64,000 bases of DNA from Piper betle. Lineage: Eukaryota; Streptophyta; Magnoliopsida; Piperales; Piperaceae. Shown here one piece after another: positions 11,279 through 24,863 of this stretch. The notes beneath the pieces are model-generated. The model was not told the DNA's origin and ran no database searches. It saw nothing but the letters and a program-made list of their open reading frames with translations. The stretch is from contig JAURVB010012952.1 of NCBI GenBank assembly GCA_033002965.1, forward strand, positions 1-64,000. Direction: 5' to 3'. The first letter of the stretch is position 1; each line of letters starts with the position of its first letter. Made by a program: the position numbers and the translations under genes.

Positions 11279-14200
11279 AAGATATATGAGCGCCCTGTTC
11301 GGTTGTGACAGCGACCCTAAACCACATATTTTTATTGCACTGGTCATAATACCGGCATGATCTAATAAGTTAGGAGAGATGCGGTTAGAGACAGTCAGCA
11401 AGCTACCCCTTAGGGAAACATGTATAATTCTGTGGATACAAGCAAATTGCCCATATTACAGGCCCAGTTTTTGCAGACTACAACACTGATCTGCTCTCAC
11501 ATGTTGTTCTATGTACATGTGTTGATGCTTGCCCCTTGGCCAAATCATCTAGAAACCGTCTGAAAAATCTCCTCAATACGCATTTGCTACTGTAACTACG
11601 TCATGATCCAAGTTGCTTCATACATATATCATCAAACAACAATGTGCATACATATACACCCTACATATATTTGATCTCTGAATCGTTTTGAATGCTTCCT
11701 TTTTAAGGGGCAAATCTGCTTTCTGATTCTGGGTGATTTTCACGAATTACCCAGCAGCAAAAATTCAAAACTTAGTCAAATAATGTCAGTACATGCCGGG
11801 AGAAATACTGGCCTGGGCTAAATATACTTAGTCAAATATGATTGTTAGCCATGCGCAGAAAATATGGAACCTTCCTTCGTCGTTGTACCGATTTTCTATC
11901 ACATTTATTGAGATGGAGCTTGCACAAGTAACAGTGCATTGATGATGAAGAAGCCAAATAGTCAAACAAAAACAGTGGTATCTCCAAGATGATGTGTTTA
12001 GCATATACAAGAATCTGTTTCTGTCACATAACTATCAGGGTACATATATAGGAAGCGTGGAAGTTCATCTGTGTTTCAATAATGGCTACTAATCGGTATG
12101 GTTAATGGAGGTCGACCTGCAAAGTCAGCTTCCATAAGCAGCAATGGTGGGAAACTGGTATGTGTAATATGTTGCAGTGAATCTTTCTTGCGTCATTGTT
12201 TCCTCGCTTTCAACCCGCATATACATCTGCCCCCAACCTCTGCCCAATATCTTTACTTCTTTAATCATAATTCTGTGTGCCATTTCTTTCAATCTTTTTA
12301 CCATGTATAGGTTTATTATCTGCAACTAATTGGTTGAGAAGATGCTGTACACTAGCCTCTCAATAGTCGGACAAGTTTCTTTGGTGAATCCAAAACATAG
12401 TAAAGATGGAGACAAGGGACATATGCCTGACTAAATTATTCAATTTGAAGGAATTTTAAATAAATTTTTTTAAAGGCGGGTATATTTTAAAATCTCAAAA
12501 AATTAATCTCACTAATAGATCATCTTACTAATACGATGGTTTCCCTACGAGGTTAAAGATTATTTGTTTATTGAGTGTTTTTATAGTAAACAAATTTAGG
12601 AATTGGTCCTTTAAAAATATCATATGTTCCATTAAGTCAATTCATTTAATAAAAAGATAAATTCGCTTTTTATTTTTTTTACAAAACAAGCATGTAAGTC
12701 TCATCTTAAAATATTTTTTTACTGTTTACGTCTTTATTATTTGGTATGTGCAAAATAAAAAAATATTTGAAATTCTCAAAATGTATCATAATTCATTGAC
12801 TATATATATTATTTATTAAGTATGGTTTACTTCGAAAGTCTTAAACTATAAAAAGGAAATTATTAACCATTGTAATTTCCTTTTAAACTTTTAGATGTAA
12901 CTCCATAAGAATTCTTTAAAGCATTTTTTTCCTTTTATACTTTTTTGCCCTTTTAGGGGTTCTTTAAATCAAATTTTAATTCATCAAAATCATTTTTAAC
13001 TTTAATTAACTATTTTTAAGAGAAGACTTAGACCTGTCACTTTGTATTTTGGCCTAGACGTTAATTACAAGTCTAGTTGAGCCGAACCCTCTAATAGTTG
13101 GGCAAAGTTGAAAGTGGGGCTACTATTTTAAAATTTTCTATCCAAAAGCAAAAGGGTCTGTTTTTCAATCAATACTTATAAATAATACGATATTAATTAG
13201 ATGATTTAAACCAAGCTAAACCTCATATCAAACCCAAAATCAAACTCAAATTCCAAGTTGAGCCGAACCAAACGCTTCTCTATCCTTAGTCCTGTTCTGG
13301 ATAAACATTATTCACGGTTCATGAGCCTATTGGTTTTCAAATTATATCAAAAACGGCGAAAAAAAATTCCACTCCAACTAAACCAATTATCTTTTACTGG
13401 CGAACTAGCTCAGTTAAATTACACTTCCACATCAGACTGCGTAGAAGTAATAACCTTACATTTCAAACACCTTTGGCCAAAATGGATGTGGAAGTAAATG
13501 AAATACAAAGACCAGATATTTTTTTTACAAGGCACAAAAACCAGAAATCGATTGGCATGCTTTATGAATGTGAAGCACAATGAAGAAAGGAGCCTCTACA
13601 TATAAGGTTGTGATTGGTCGCTATGACCAACTGCATTAAAAGGAATGGTTTAGGTGCTACGTAATCACCTAACTTGTCTTGGCCACTTTAGTCTTCCTTG
13701 GAGCCTGATCCAGCTTAACTTTCATTCAAATGGTAATACCAGAACCAGACTAGCAGTTATAACTCAGTGCCAACTTTTCACCTTATTTTCTGCCTTCCTC
13801 TAGTTGTTAGTAACATACTCTTCAATGCAAAACATTCTAGACAATGCAAAGAAAGAGCAGAAACTATAGAGAACTATTGGCATTTATTGGGTCATGTATC
13901 CAGCAATATCGTATTAATTTCGTGGAGTGCCAAAAAAGCAAAATATCTTTTCAAACAAGCAGATATGTTAGGAGTTCACATGATACATATGAGCAGAAAA
14001 TTTTGCTCTAGTAGCCAGAGTATGTGTAAGAGCATTAGAAGCTCTACATACCCGCCTAATATTAACATCCAGTGTTTGGAAGGAACCAGGACTGATATAT
14101 GCTAGAGTGTAGTTTTGAAAAAAAAATTCACAACTCTGCAAAAAGGAGACTAGATTATTGCAGTCTGTTAAGAGCAGCACATTTTTTATATCCGCAAAGC

Positions 14201-15260
14201 AGAATATTACCTTAGCGAAAAAGGGAGCACCATATTAAGAACTGATCAGATCGATCCAGCCAAGCACCCCAGCCAGACCAACCGAAGCAGGATTGAGTTT
14301 GTCTAACATGGACATTAAAATTGAAATAATCTATTGAAATGTCTTGGGTTAATTAGAGTTGCAAGTTAGTAACAAATCAAAGTGTAAGCCACATTTAGTG
14401 CACATCAGCTAATCATTGCAACTTTAAAAGAGCTAGCTCTCCTGTCAGCTGCAGAGTATGAGCATAACTACTGCAAGTTTCTGTGTCAATTGTCTGAGGA
14501 AAATTTTAATGGAACAGACGGAGAGAAACATAGGCGAAAAAGATGAAATGACACAATGAAGAACAAAGAGAAGATAATAAAATGCCACTCTGTTTCGAAA
14601 GGACGTGACACCAACTACTTATAGGCTAATGCCAAGAGATCCTTAACATGATAGATTCTACAAACGTAAGTAAATTAATTAATAAATTCGAATAACCTTA
14701 GGAACAAATAATAAATAACACTAAATACCAAAGATAATATGTTCTTGCATCATCAACACTGATAATTATAAGTAAGCCTAGCGAGAGCAACAAAAAGATT
14801 CCTGACATTATAACATTCCGGACAACAAAAAGATGGCCTACACACTTTCCAGAGCTTACAGTGCCAAGACAGCTGACAAGTCAGAAAATTTTCACTATAA
14901 CTTTTCCCTCTTTATCATAAAATTCCACTTACAGAAATTATCAAGTGGCCATTAACTTGCCAATTTTGTCAAGTTGTACAAATTTGCATTGAGTAATAAA
15001 TTGATAATACTAAAACTAATGAACACATCAAGACTAATCTCGCCAATTCAGCAACATTTCCGATTCCATTGGATGTTTGGGAAGATAATCTCACCAATCA
15101 AACTACCAAAACCTTAACCTCTCATGAAAATTAATTCCAGCAGCCAACAACCAAATCTCCGGCTTCTATATGTTTAGAACAGAGAGCATGAAGTGCAAAA
15201 AATAAGTGGAAGGCTTGATATATGACAAACTTCCCACAGCGTTAGAGTATTAGTTACCTC
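11279..15260. other. intergenic region between NAC and STK19-like genes
   Basis: About 4 kb of AT-rich DNA upstream of the NAC gene and downstream of the STK19-like gene. The only recognisable content is a weak retroelement RNase H relic at 13968-14180. Short frames at 12098-12325 and 13258-13497 are unsupported. Confidence 0.5.
13968..14180 (-). pseudogene. LINE-type RNase H relic
   Basis: A 70-codon minus frame shows the ending typical of plant LINE-associated RNase H domains: an LLLTDCNNLV core (SDC-like catalytic strand) and, after a short gap, VCRASNALTHTLA, resembling the RxxN..AHxLA helix. No upstream acidic residues or reverse transcriptase are recognisable. It is a short decayed fragment. 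Confidence 0.35.
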
Positions 15261-18200
15261 TCAATCCTTAGATACTTGAACTAACACTCCCATAGGTGTT
15301 TCAAGCGTTTTGAGATGCCCAGAGCCAATAAGGTCTCGAAGATGAAATTGCATGTCAAGCGGAGACAACCGCAACCGCTGCTTCTCCAAAGGTGCCATCA
15401 ACATCTCTTTGTATTTCCTACGGTTTAGGAAAGATAAAAGTTCCTTTCTTCCCTACTAGTCAAACAAATATTGGAGCTATTGAAGAATAAATCAAAAAGC
15501 AAACTGCTCAGGGTATTCAATAATAATGTAGAGGGCTGGAGAAACAACTATTCAACTATTATTGACTGAGATTAATAAGAGCCCAGTATTAGTTAAAAAA
15601 TATCACAATCAACCCTGTGTACAGAGAAAGGTAATACTGACGATAGCAGCAAGGTGAAAACGTAATTCAACCTGCGAAAGACCTTTAAGAATGGAGCCAA
15701 TGCTGGGAATTGCAAACCAATAACTGTTTGGATCAATCAGCTGCCTAGTCTACATATAGAGTTAAAAGACAAAAAAAATGTCAATGATCAATCCAATCAA
15801 AAATTCAGAGAAGGGCCTACATATCCATCTACATCTACACTTTGTCTTGCGTAGGCAAAATATGGAATACACAGCCCTTAACATTTTTAGGTAGTAGACC
15901 TTATAATTCAAGGGTTGAGTTATTCACCTCATCTAAGTTGATGTGATAATTTAACGCCCAAAACTATGATAAACATATCTGTAACCTTCCCAAAAAACTT
16001 AAACATGTTCTATCTTCTATATATCTTATAGGGAACGAGACAAGCTGTATTTACATCTATACTCAATAATAGACAACAAAGAATTTCCATTCAGGTTTCT
16101 TGCGTTGCAGTTTATAAATAAAAGTAAGCTACCCACCAGCAGACCAGCCTTGATCAAAAGAGAGACATGCTCATCTCTCACCTTGCCACCAGAGGATAAA
16201 AGCGTGTGCTGAAGAATAGGAACAGGGCAATAATTTATTTAGTTATAGACATAGTCACTTGCAGTTGATTAAAACCTGAGTAAAAAAACAGCATACCATG
16301 TTTCACAAATTATATGCATGGAATTTACAAAATTGGACAGATATAACTTAAATATAGTGAGAAATAAAAAACATGTTAAACTTTCATACTTCGACATTTA
16401 ACATAACAATCAAATTCTATCCAAGTAATTAACGATCAAAAAGACCTTCAGAGGACTCCTGATTTTTGACATGCATGAGGCATGGAATTTAATTTACAAG
16501 AATCAGTCACATCCTTTTCAGTTAGTCTCTTTCCCCAAGCCTTGAAGACTCTTGCTCACCTTTCGGTAATTGTATAATTACTTGACATTCAGCTATATAT
16601 TAAGGGTGCAGATTTCAGCACAAAATTAAGCAACTTAATAGAACTCGATGCTAAATAACAGACAGCTCAAATTACGCTCATCAACAGTCTTAGGCCACAC
16701 ATGCTTGTACTCAAATATTGGTTTTTATTTTCAAATCTTGCATCAGAAGGAAACCATATTTCCATAATGGATTTTTATCAAATAGGAAAACAAAAAAGGA
16801 AACTGTCAAATTGCATGATATAGTCAGTTAGTCACATAAGGTCAGAAGTAAAAAACTACCACCTATATTTAATAGTGACCCACCAGATCATGGTGTCCAA
16901 TTCCGGTGTCCAGCTTGGTCCCAATCACATAAGTTCTAAACCAGTCAAAAACGGCTAGATCATTCTTGTCTTTCACCTCAACTCTTTCCATGGATCTTTC
17001 CACCTGCTCAAAAGTATGATAGGACATACAAAACAAGTAAAATCATCCATATATATAGTCATAAAGAACCAACTGGCCCAATGAACCATAATCTACTGAG
17101 TCCAAAAATGCAAGGAAACTTGTGAGATACATAATAATAACTTCCAAAAAATTTGACCCATAATAGACAGCTAATATTTTGTATCAAGCATGACCTCACA
17201 TGAAAAATAGAAAAATGAAAATTACCAGTCTCAGATAATCATTCATAAACATAACAGCATGGTCATCTTGCCCAGTATTCAGTTTAAATATGCAAATAGA
17301 TCTCTCCTTCTTCAGCAACTGCAAGGTACAGATAATCAAATACAGACGTTATATTTGAAAATTTCTATGAAAGTATTTATAGTATTTACTAGCACAACAA
17401 AATTAAAAAGAAATCAAATAATGCTTCATATCCACTTTCTAAAGCTGATAATAAACTTAAAACGATTCATGTAGGGAAAAGTAAAGGTCATAGAAGATCA
17501 GAAACCTCACTCAAAGATCAAAATCATTCATAACTCTTTTTCAGGATAGCCTTTTACTGATGAAAATGTGTTCAATAGTCAATACTCTATACTACTCACT
17601 TAACAGAATCATAAATCCATCATTTTGGAATTCAATTCTTAAAGAATTAAGTTATAAGTGCTTGGAAATATAAGATCATTCTTGACCCATTGTCATGGCT
17701 ATAAAGCCTAGTGGTGGAGCTACAAATCTGTTTCATATGTCATTTATCCAAAACAAAAAAACTAGTATCTGAATGAAGCCAACAAAAATAGAAGAATTAA
17801 AATTATGATCACAGCGCCTTTTGTGACTAGATTGAGACAGATAAACAGTACGCTAAAACTTGACGGCATTCCCATCCTAGTCGTGCTAAGCTTCAGAAAA
17901 GATCTTACATATAAAAAGCGTCTCATTACGATTAAAAAAATATCAAAGACATGCTATGTCGTTGACTTACTTCTAGCTGTCTGTCAACTAGGGTTCTGTC
18001 TTTGACACTGCTATACAATTGAGTCTTTAAAACAAATGGCCGAATCCCAACCTGTAAAATATTTTGACCCAACATGCAAATAATCAAGATTACCAGACCA
18101 CAATACAATAAAATACAATCCACTTTATCATCAAATATGATTAGAATATACAAGTTAATGCATCACAAACCTTTTCAATTTTGGGGAATTGAGCATGCAT

Positions 18201-18701
18201 CACTCGAAGAGCAATCATAGTGTCACTAAGAGAAAGACTACTGCCTGCATTATGAACGCATTAATTATCAAGATCACCAACTCATATCATATATACCACT
18301 TCAATCTACAAATTACATTCACAGTCAACTTAGTACAATACGATCAAACTAAAATCAATTAGTACGACCCACATGACATAAATAGATGCAAATTTCAAAT
18401 TTTAGCACCAAAGATAGCAATAATTTAATTCGAAAACGAAATAACAAGTGTTATACTAAACAGAGATGCAAATTTCAGAACTAGGGCCTTAACATAGCAC
18501 GATTGCAATTCCAATGACACAAAATTATAATATATGATACTCAACATTAGAATCAGAAGATCGTTCAACACAGAGACTTCCACTCGGTTGCATCAAACGT
18601 CATTTACCGAGGGACAATTCGTCTGGCGGGGAGGCTTGGGGGGTTTCCGGTCCTTCGTCTCGCTGGCGTTTATGGCCGGAGATGGCCGCAGCGTCGGGCA
18701 T
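15261..18701 (-). CDS. STK19-like winged-helix protein
   Basis: Plant homologue of human STK19, a misnamed non-kinase: a winged-helix DNA-binding protein reported to act in transcription-coupled repair. Eight exons (minus): 18608-18701, 18171-18244, 17971-18051, 17226-17318, 16884-17003, 16137-16208, 15672-15749, 15261-15452. They total 804 nt, 267 residues, all GT-AG, all phases consistent. Diagnostic motifs: VLKTQLYSSVKDRTLVDRQL (~60-80; human has VLRSQVYSLVPDRTVADRQL), FKLNTGQDDHAVMF (~95), VRDEHVSLLIKAGLL (~165), WFAIPSIGSILKG, RKYKEMLM and LDMQFHLRDLIGSGHL near the C-terminus. The human N-terminal extension is absent; the plant start MPDAAAISGHKRQR contains a basic HKRQR stretch that could be a nuclear signal. 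No protein-kinase motif (VAIK, HRD, DFG) is present. Reading frame is intact. Role in plants is inferred from the family. Confidence 0.9.
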
Positions 18702-18816
18702 GCCGTGAATTGCCGGCGCCGGTGGCAACGACGAGAAGACGTTGAAAAGTCAATGTCCCAAGTCTGATTCGTGAGGTGTTATAGGCCATCGGGCTGCAAC
18801 GACCCAATCTCCTTCG

Positions 18817-18822
18817 CACGTG
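18817..18822. promoter_or_regulatory. G-box (CACGTG) upstream of the STK19-like gene
   Basis: A palindromic CACGTG lies about 115 bases upstream of the STK19-like start codon, in a locally GC-rich stretch that marks the promoter or 5' untranslated region. G-boxes bind bZIP and bHLH factors; occupancy is unknown. Confidence 0.4.
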
Positions 18823-19988
18823 TAACAGTAATCAAGCCGTGTCTGGTATTAATTATTAATTAATGAAAAAAACTTATAGGGCATTTAGTTATAATAGAAA
18901 TTTTTTATAAAATCTTCATATAATTTTTTCATAATTTTTGATTTATTATAATTATAAAAATTAGTTAAGCCGATAAAATTATGTTTGCGGGAAAAAAAGG
19001 GTGAGCATTAAAAAAATAATAAACAAGGCCCAACTCTCTTTTTTTTTCACTGTGCTGTGAAGCTTTTTGAAAATCAACTCTTATCACTTTACATTTTACC
19101 AATATTTTTTCAAACTCTTTTTTATCGGTTATTGTTACCGCTTCATATTTTGACAATAAACGAGCACAAAATAAAACAATCGAACACCTTATTAAATATA
19201 TCCCTTTTATAGTTATGCACAATAATATATTGATTTAATCGCCTACTTTGAAACCGGACCAAAATTATAGGAAAATCATCTTTTATTAAATTGGTTTAAA
19301 ATTGGCAAAGTTCGCTAGATTCAATCTACTTCGCAATCTATTTGAGTCATTACCATAGATAAAAATCAGAAAATATTAGATAAATATAATTTTAATTAAT
19401 CATTGTAAGTGAATGATTTATCCATAAAAATTAGTGATTTGTCTGAGTTGAGTGTTTGTTCTCAAGTACTTTGCATATGGGCCAATTAATACAATAATAT
19501 ATTATAATTAATCATTTAAAGGGGGTTCATAATAAGTAATTAGGCTCTAAAGGCTTTTTTGAATATAAACATCAACTTCGTTGCTTTTAGCCTTACTGTA
19601 ATAACTGGTATTTAAGTGTCGAACTATGTTCGACAAATTAAATGTTTGAGCATTAATAGATATTGGAAGTCATAAATCATGATTTTAAGGAGATTCATGA
19701 ACAGAACATATTGGTATGTCAACTTCACAAATTCATATATTCTCAAATTTTGTGGCAAAAAATTATGAAATTCTAGTGGAATAAAGTAGACTTCCTAAAG
19801 TTTCTAATGCAAAAAGAATCTCGTTAATCAGAGTTCTACACACCAAATTATGATTTTTAAAAATCGATAGATAAACTATAAAAATTCAATATGTGGTATA
19901 TGGACAAAATATTTCTTTTGAATAAACGGTCTTGATCGAACTTATGATTCATTAGAAATGATAAGGTTATAAGACATATAGTATATAT
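18823..19988. other. intergenic, nothing recognised
   Basis: AT-rich DNA between the STK19-like promoter and the 19989-22827 element. The minus frame at 18965-19222 is low complexity with no domain. Confidence 0.5.
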
Positions 19989-20298
19989 TGTAACACCTCG
20001 TTTCGGTTCACCCGTGAACTAAACTGGAATTACTACCGGCAACCGAACCGTTTACTAATCTAGTTAATTCGGTTAAGTCGACTCGGATTTACCCTTAATG
20101 TCTCAAGATGGTAACGCAAACATAAAATGTATGGATGAGATGTTTAGGATCTAATATTATTCTAAATGAATGTTATGATATGAAATCAGATTCAAAACAA
20201 AACAAACACGTGAAAAATTTGAAAAATAACAATTTTTAAAAGAAAACAAACAAAGTATCCCCTAAAAGTATAATAGGGACCACTATGTCAACAATAAA

Positions 20299-20329
<31 letters not shown>

Positions 20330-22827
20330 CAATAAAAACTTAAAATAATACCAGAACATTTTACTTTTCACACACAATCACATCATAACTATTTTTATCT
20401 TGTTGCATTGGGTCTCGACCCCATTAACTCATCCTATTCCATTCTATGCATAATAATATCACACACAGATCATTTCATACAATAAGACATTAAGACATTC
20501 AATTACCGCCATTTATAGCAATTTATCATATCACATTCTCATTCAAAGTACATGTGTGCAAGTTGCATTATTACTCCTCCATGGTCTCGACAACGCTCAA
20601 TCATTCAAATTTTTACCTACATATATAATATAAAAACGTTAGAACAAGTGTTACTGGTCTAAAAATAACTAATAATCAAACTGACATAAGAGAGCTGACT
20701 CTCGTATTAAATGAAATCATTCGTGAATCTCTCAAAAGGGCACTAATCAGGAGTCGTTGGCCTCGGCTCGATAATGTGCCTCGCATTTTCAAACTATCCC
20801 TTGTGCGGGAAAATCAATTATCCTAAAGCCTTCTACATCCTCCGTATCACTCCTGCCCCTAAGCACAAAGGTCAAACACTCTTAGACAAGCGCCTTCAAT
20901 ACCCTTTGAATTCACAAGTCTAGACATGCACTGTATTGTAGTACTCGTAATCCTCTACACTTTTCTGGGTCTGAGGAACTCAAAGGTGAAGTTGTCAGGA
21001 TCCTTCGAGAATAGAACGGCCCATTCACCAATCTAGAGCCCGCTTTAACTAGCATGTGCCCACTCGAGGTTTACGTGAGTCGACTTTCCCTTATCTCACA
21101 TTTCACTGGAAAACTTGAGAAAACTATATGTATATAAGTCTAGGTAGGGATTTTAAAAGAAAACCTCAAAGGCATCATGATCTAGAACTGAGTTTTCAAA
21201 AACAAATACGAGGGATCTCATCCTCGAGGGTTATTAATCCAGAAATTCGTATGACTAAATGGCCCGTGTCGAGTGGGATACAATAAATCCACCATTCAAC
21301 ACATCTACTTATCTATTAAAACAAAGCACTGTCAAACCAAAAGCGAATCCTAAACAAACTTTGTAGAAGCTTCAATCGTGTCCATGCTTATAGGTGGCTA
21401 GCACTTAAGACCTATACATCAAAACTAAAAACTAATGCCTGCTATGATGCATTCACACATCCTAACTAGCTTACTCAATCAAAGCACTCATCACATCAAG
21501 TTACATCATGATCAACTAAATTACATTGCAATTAATTAGAAACTTTACTTAATTTACCTAATTAGGTCATTAACAATTATTCAACACAATTCAAATCATA
21601 CAAATTCATTTTATATACAATCAAAATAATTTATTATGTCAATCAATCAAATCCTAACATGTTGTGCTAATAATTATCAACTTTAAGTAATTAAACCAGA
21701 GTTAATTATACCTTACATCGTCGCCAATTGGCGACAACTAGGGTTTGCCACACAGTTCGAGACTCAAATTAGGCACCCAATGGTGTTTGAAGTTAGATTG
21801 GGTTCGGCTAGACGAGTTTGGTGAAAATTCGGCAATTTCTAGCGAATTACAACAAATACAATTTTTCGGTGGCTTCCGACAGCTTTTCGGTCGTTTTTCG
21901 GCAAGGAGATCGGGGATATGGGTTAACACCGGCTCGGCTAGCTCGATGGAACCACGGTGGTGGCGATGGTCTCTGATGGTGGCCGTGAGTCAAGCGGGGT
22001 CGGTGGGCTTGTTCAATCGGCCCTTGGCTGCCCTCGGCGATAGTGCTCAGTGTAGGGGAAAGGCTCCTGGGGTCGAAGGAGGCTGCAACGGCGGCAGCTG
22101 AGTGGCACTGCCAGCGATGTAATGGCATCAACAATGGCAGCATGAGGGTGCAGCGTGGGGCGTCGTGTAGGCCCGGCAGCAGTCGAGAAGACGGGAGATG
22201 GCATGGCGATGCTCCGATGGAGGCAGAGTTGCAGGCAGCAGGAGGAGGCGTCCAACGGCAACAATCAGGGCAATGATCAATGGAGAAGGAGAGTGTTGCA
22301 GCGGCAGGAGGAGGCGTCAGTGGCAACAATCAGGGTGACAATCGATGGAGAAGGAGAAAAGACGGGGTGAAGGTTTTGGGTGGTACTCTTGTAAATTAAA
22401 GTTGACTCGACTCTGACTCGAGTCAAAAATCATAACTAGCTCCTAATAAATTCAAAAAAATCTAGAAAAATATGAAAAAAACTCATAAAATACAATACAC
22501 TCTATAACATCAAAATAACATATTTTATAACTAATAACCTACCTAAACAACTATATAATACATCCTAATGCATTATTCGGTCTAAAAATAATTCTACGAT
22601 CAAATATAACAAAAATAATTTCATACTGTCATATATTCTGATAACTCATTTATCATTATTTTTCTTACGTTATCATTATATAATTGGGTATACTTGACCC
22701 TCATCACTCATAACGCACGGCTGGCCTCGGTTCAGCGCGAGTGTCATGAAACTGACTCAACTCGAACCAACGACTGAATCGACTAGTTCACTAACATAAA
22801 ACTTTGACTCAAGTTACGGGTTTTACA
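19989..22827 (+). repeat. solo-LTR-like element, copy 2 (2.8 kb)
   Basis: Begins TGTAACACC and ends GGTTTTACA. It is the plus-strand homologue of 1323-4060. Flanking 5-mers are 'tatat' and 'catat' (4 of 5 match). It contains a TA microsatellite (20302-20329) and a GC-rich block (about 21740-22370). Many overlapping frames on both strands in that block are compositional, not genes. The block is followed by 'gactcgagtcaaaaat' and an A-rich tail that also recurs at 27130-27250. No gag or pol is present, so a solo LTR or LTR-like non-autonomous element is likeliest. Confidence 0.55.
20302..20329. repeat. (AT)n microsatellite
   Basis: About 14 AT dinucleotides in an uninterrupted run inside the 2.8 kb repeat. 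Confidence 0.9.
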
Positions 22828-24735
22828 CATATTTTATTAACGAGAATAAGATGTTGAAGAATCTATTAAAAAAAAGTTTGATTGGTCTAAATAAAGAAAC
22901 AAGTTAATATGTAAACAGACAAAGAGGAAAAAGCTATGGTGAACAAGTTAGGCGTGGTCATATGTGAACCTAGTCTATCACCAATATGGCGTCCATTAAA
23001 ATAAAATAAAAACTAACAAGAGTCTAAACACATAAAGTTTGACCAGTAGGTTAATTAAAGTGGATTCAAATATGTTATTTATGATCTTGTACCTAAATTA
23101 TACCTACGGGTCAATTTTAGTCAAAGGCATGGTCTATGTTCGTCTTAGGAGAGGTGTTCTAGATTGTATAGGATTTCTTAGGAGTTTTAGTAGATTAGGC
23201 GATTAGCAGTTTATTAAACGGGTAGAAGCTCCTTAGTAATTTCTCCTGCGAAGGTAAAGAAGTGGTTAATTGGATTTAAAATGAGTCAGGGGGTATATAA
23301 GGACATAAGAGAGGCTCCATCTCCTATTCAACGTTGTTCCTCTCCTTCTCCCTCTCCCTCTCCCTCTTGGTTGCAACGTCCATACTCTTTTCTCCCCTCT
23401 TCCTTGGTTACTTTGCGAAGAAAACATCTTCTAACCCTTCTTCATTTGAGTTGCGGCGATTTTGGATCAAGTTTTTGCGGATTCTTCAAAGAAGGAGCAT
23501 TAGAGCTTGAGTTCTAGGAGAATTTAACATGGTTAAAGGTTAGTAATTAAAACCCAAATCATAGTTTCATAGAGATCATACATACATAACATTAATTATG
23601 AAGTTGTGTGATGTGTTTGAATGATTTATGAATGGATCATGTGAAAGTTAATATTATTATGCTAGCTTCACATTAGAATATGATGAATTCGTAATAATAT
23701 ATTATAATTATCATAATGATTATAAATTCTTTGTATAAATTAAGTTTAAAGTTATATTTAGATGTTTAGATAGATGTTGAATAAGAATCATGAAAAAAGT
23801 TAAAGATTTTTCATGTTTAATCAAAGAGTTGATAATTTCTAAACTTAGATTGTTGAAAATCTAGTATAAACATGACTTGAAGTTGATATATGACTTAATA
23901 AGGCCATACGTTATAATTAGAAAAACCAGAGAGATAGAACTTGTAGATGTTGAAATAAGTTTTCCAACACAATAAAAATCATCTAAATTGGAGTTTTATA
24001 TTGGATGTTATGATTGATTTATGGAAGGGGTAAAAATGTGCAATTTCATGTCCGAATCATATTCAACTTAAGACTTTTAATTGCTTATTAAAACACATAT
24101 TAAACATATTCAAGTGCTCTCTAAAAATTAGAAAGAAGGTATAAGAATAAGATGAAGGTGACATATTTTTATTTCTTATGGACATGTTTGCGATTGGTCA
24201 TTATTAAATTATTAATTATATTAATTATGTATTATAATTATAATATTGGTCTAACCCTATATGTGGTGTAAAATTGCGACTTCGTAATAATACATGACCA
24301 ATGTCAAAGGAGTAATTTATATTTTGTCCAATTATAAATATTTATATGATAAATAATACAATTCAATTGATCTTAATGTGAATAAAAATGAATATATGAC
24401 CATAAAAGAACATATAAAGTATGAATTACATTTTTTTATGATTGTGATGTTAAAGTTATTATATTAATGTATGATAAATTGGCCGTTCACACTCGCTACA
24501 TCAAGCATGCCAAATATTTTCTTATGGGTTGAGTTTGTCGAAAATGTAATACACTAGACTAGACACAGGGATTTATTACAGCAAGTGTTATAACAAATTA
24601 TCTGTACGGTTAATTTAAATTTTTTTAATTAAAAATATTTAAAAATTCAACTATAATAATTAAATTAATAATTTTTAATTAAAATTTTTTAAATCAATAA
24701 TTTATTACCACAAATCCCTAGCCATTGACTAACCC
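22828..24735. other. intergenic; possible retroelement leader
   Basis: No gene recognised. At 23293-23530 a 'gggggtatataaggacataag' promoter-like stretch precedes a CT-repeat (ctccctctccct...) and a short frame (23281-23517) without homology. This looks like the promoter/leader of a decayed LTR element or a lost gene. The rest is AT-rich. Confidence 0.3.
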
Positions 24736-24863
24736 CGGCCCATTTCTCTTGCGATAAAACCCTAAAATCCCTCCCTCCAAAGCGCCCGAAATATTTCCTC
24801 ACAAAAATGAGCCTCTTAGCGGCGGCGGATTCCGTGAGCAAGACCCAGATCTACTTCAAGTAG
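24736..24863 (+). other. orphan promoter plus first-exon-like segment
   Basis: A GGCCCAT site-II-like motif (24737-24743) and a telo-box AAACCCTAA (24757-24765) are followed by an ATG at 24807 opening an 18-codon frame (MSLLAAADSVSKTQIYFK) that stops at 24861. This promoter pair is common before plant translation and mitochondrial genes. A donor GTAGAT (24859-24864) could splice the exon on in phase 2, but I found no convincing following exon. A candidate open stretch behind an acceptor at 28044 does not give a recognisable protein. It may be a broken gene start or a duplicated promoter fragment. Confidence 0.3.

Noticed and set aside
21738..22370. Several 70-160 codon open frames on both strands
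   Set aside because: They overlap each other in a GC-rich island inside a repeat, read as Ala/Pro/Gly-rich low complexity, and the same kind of block recurs in the other repeat copies.
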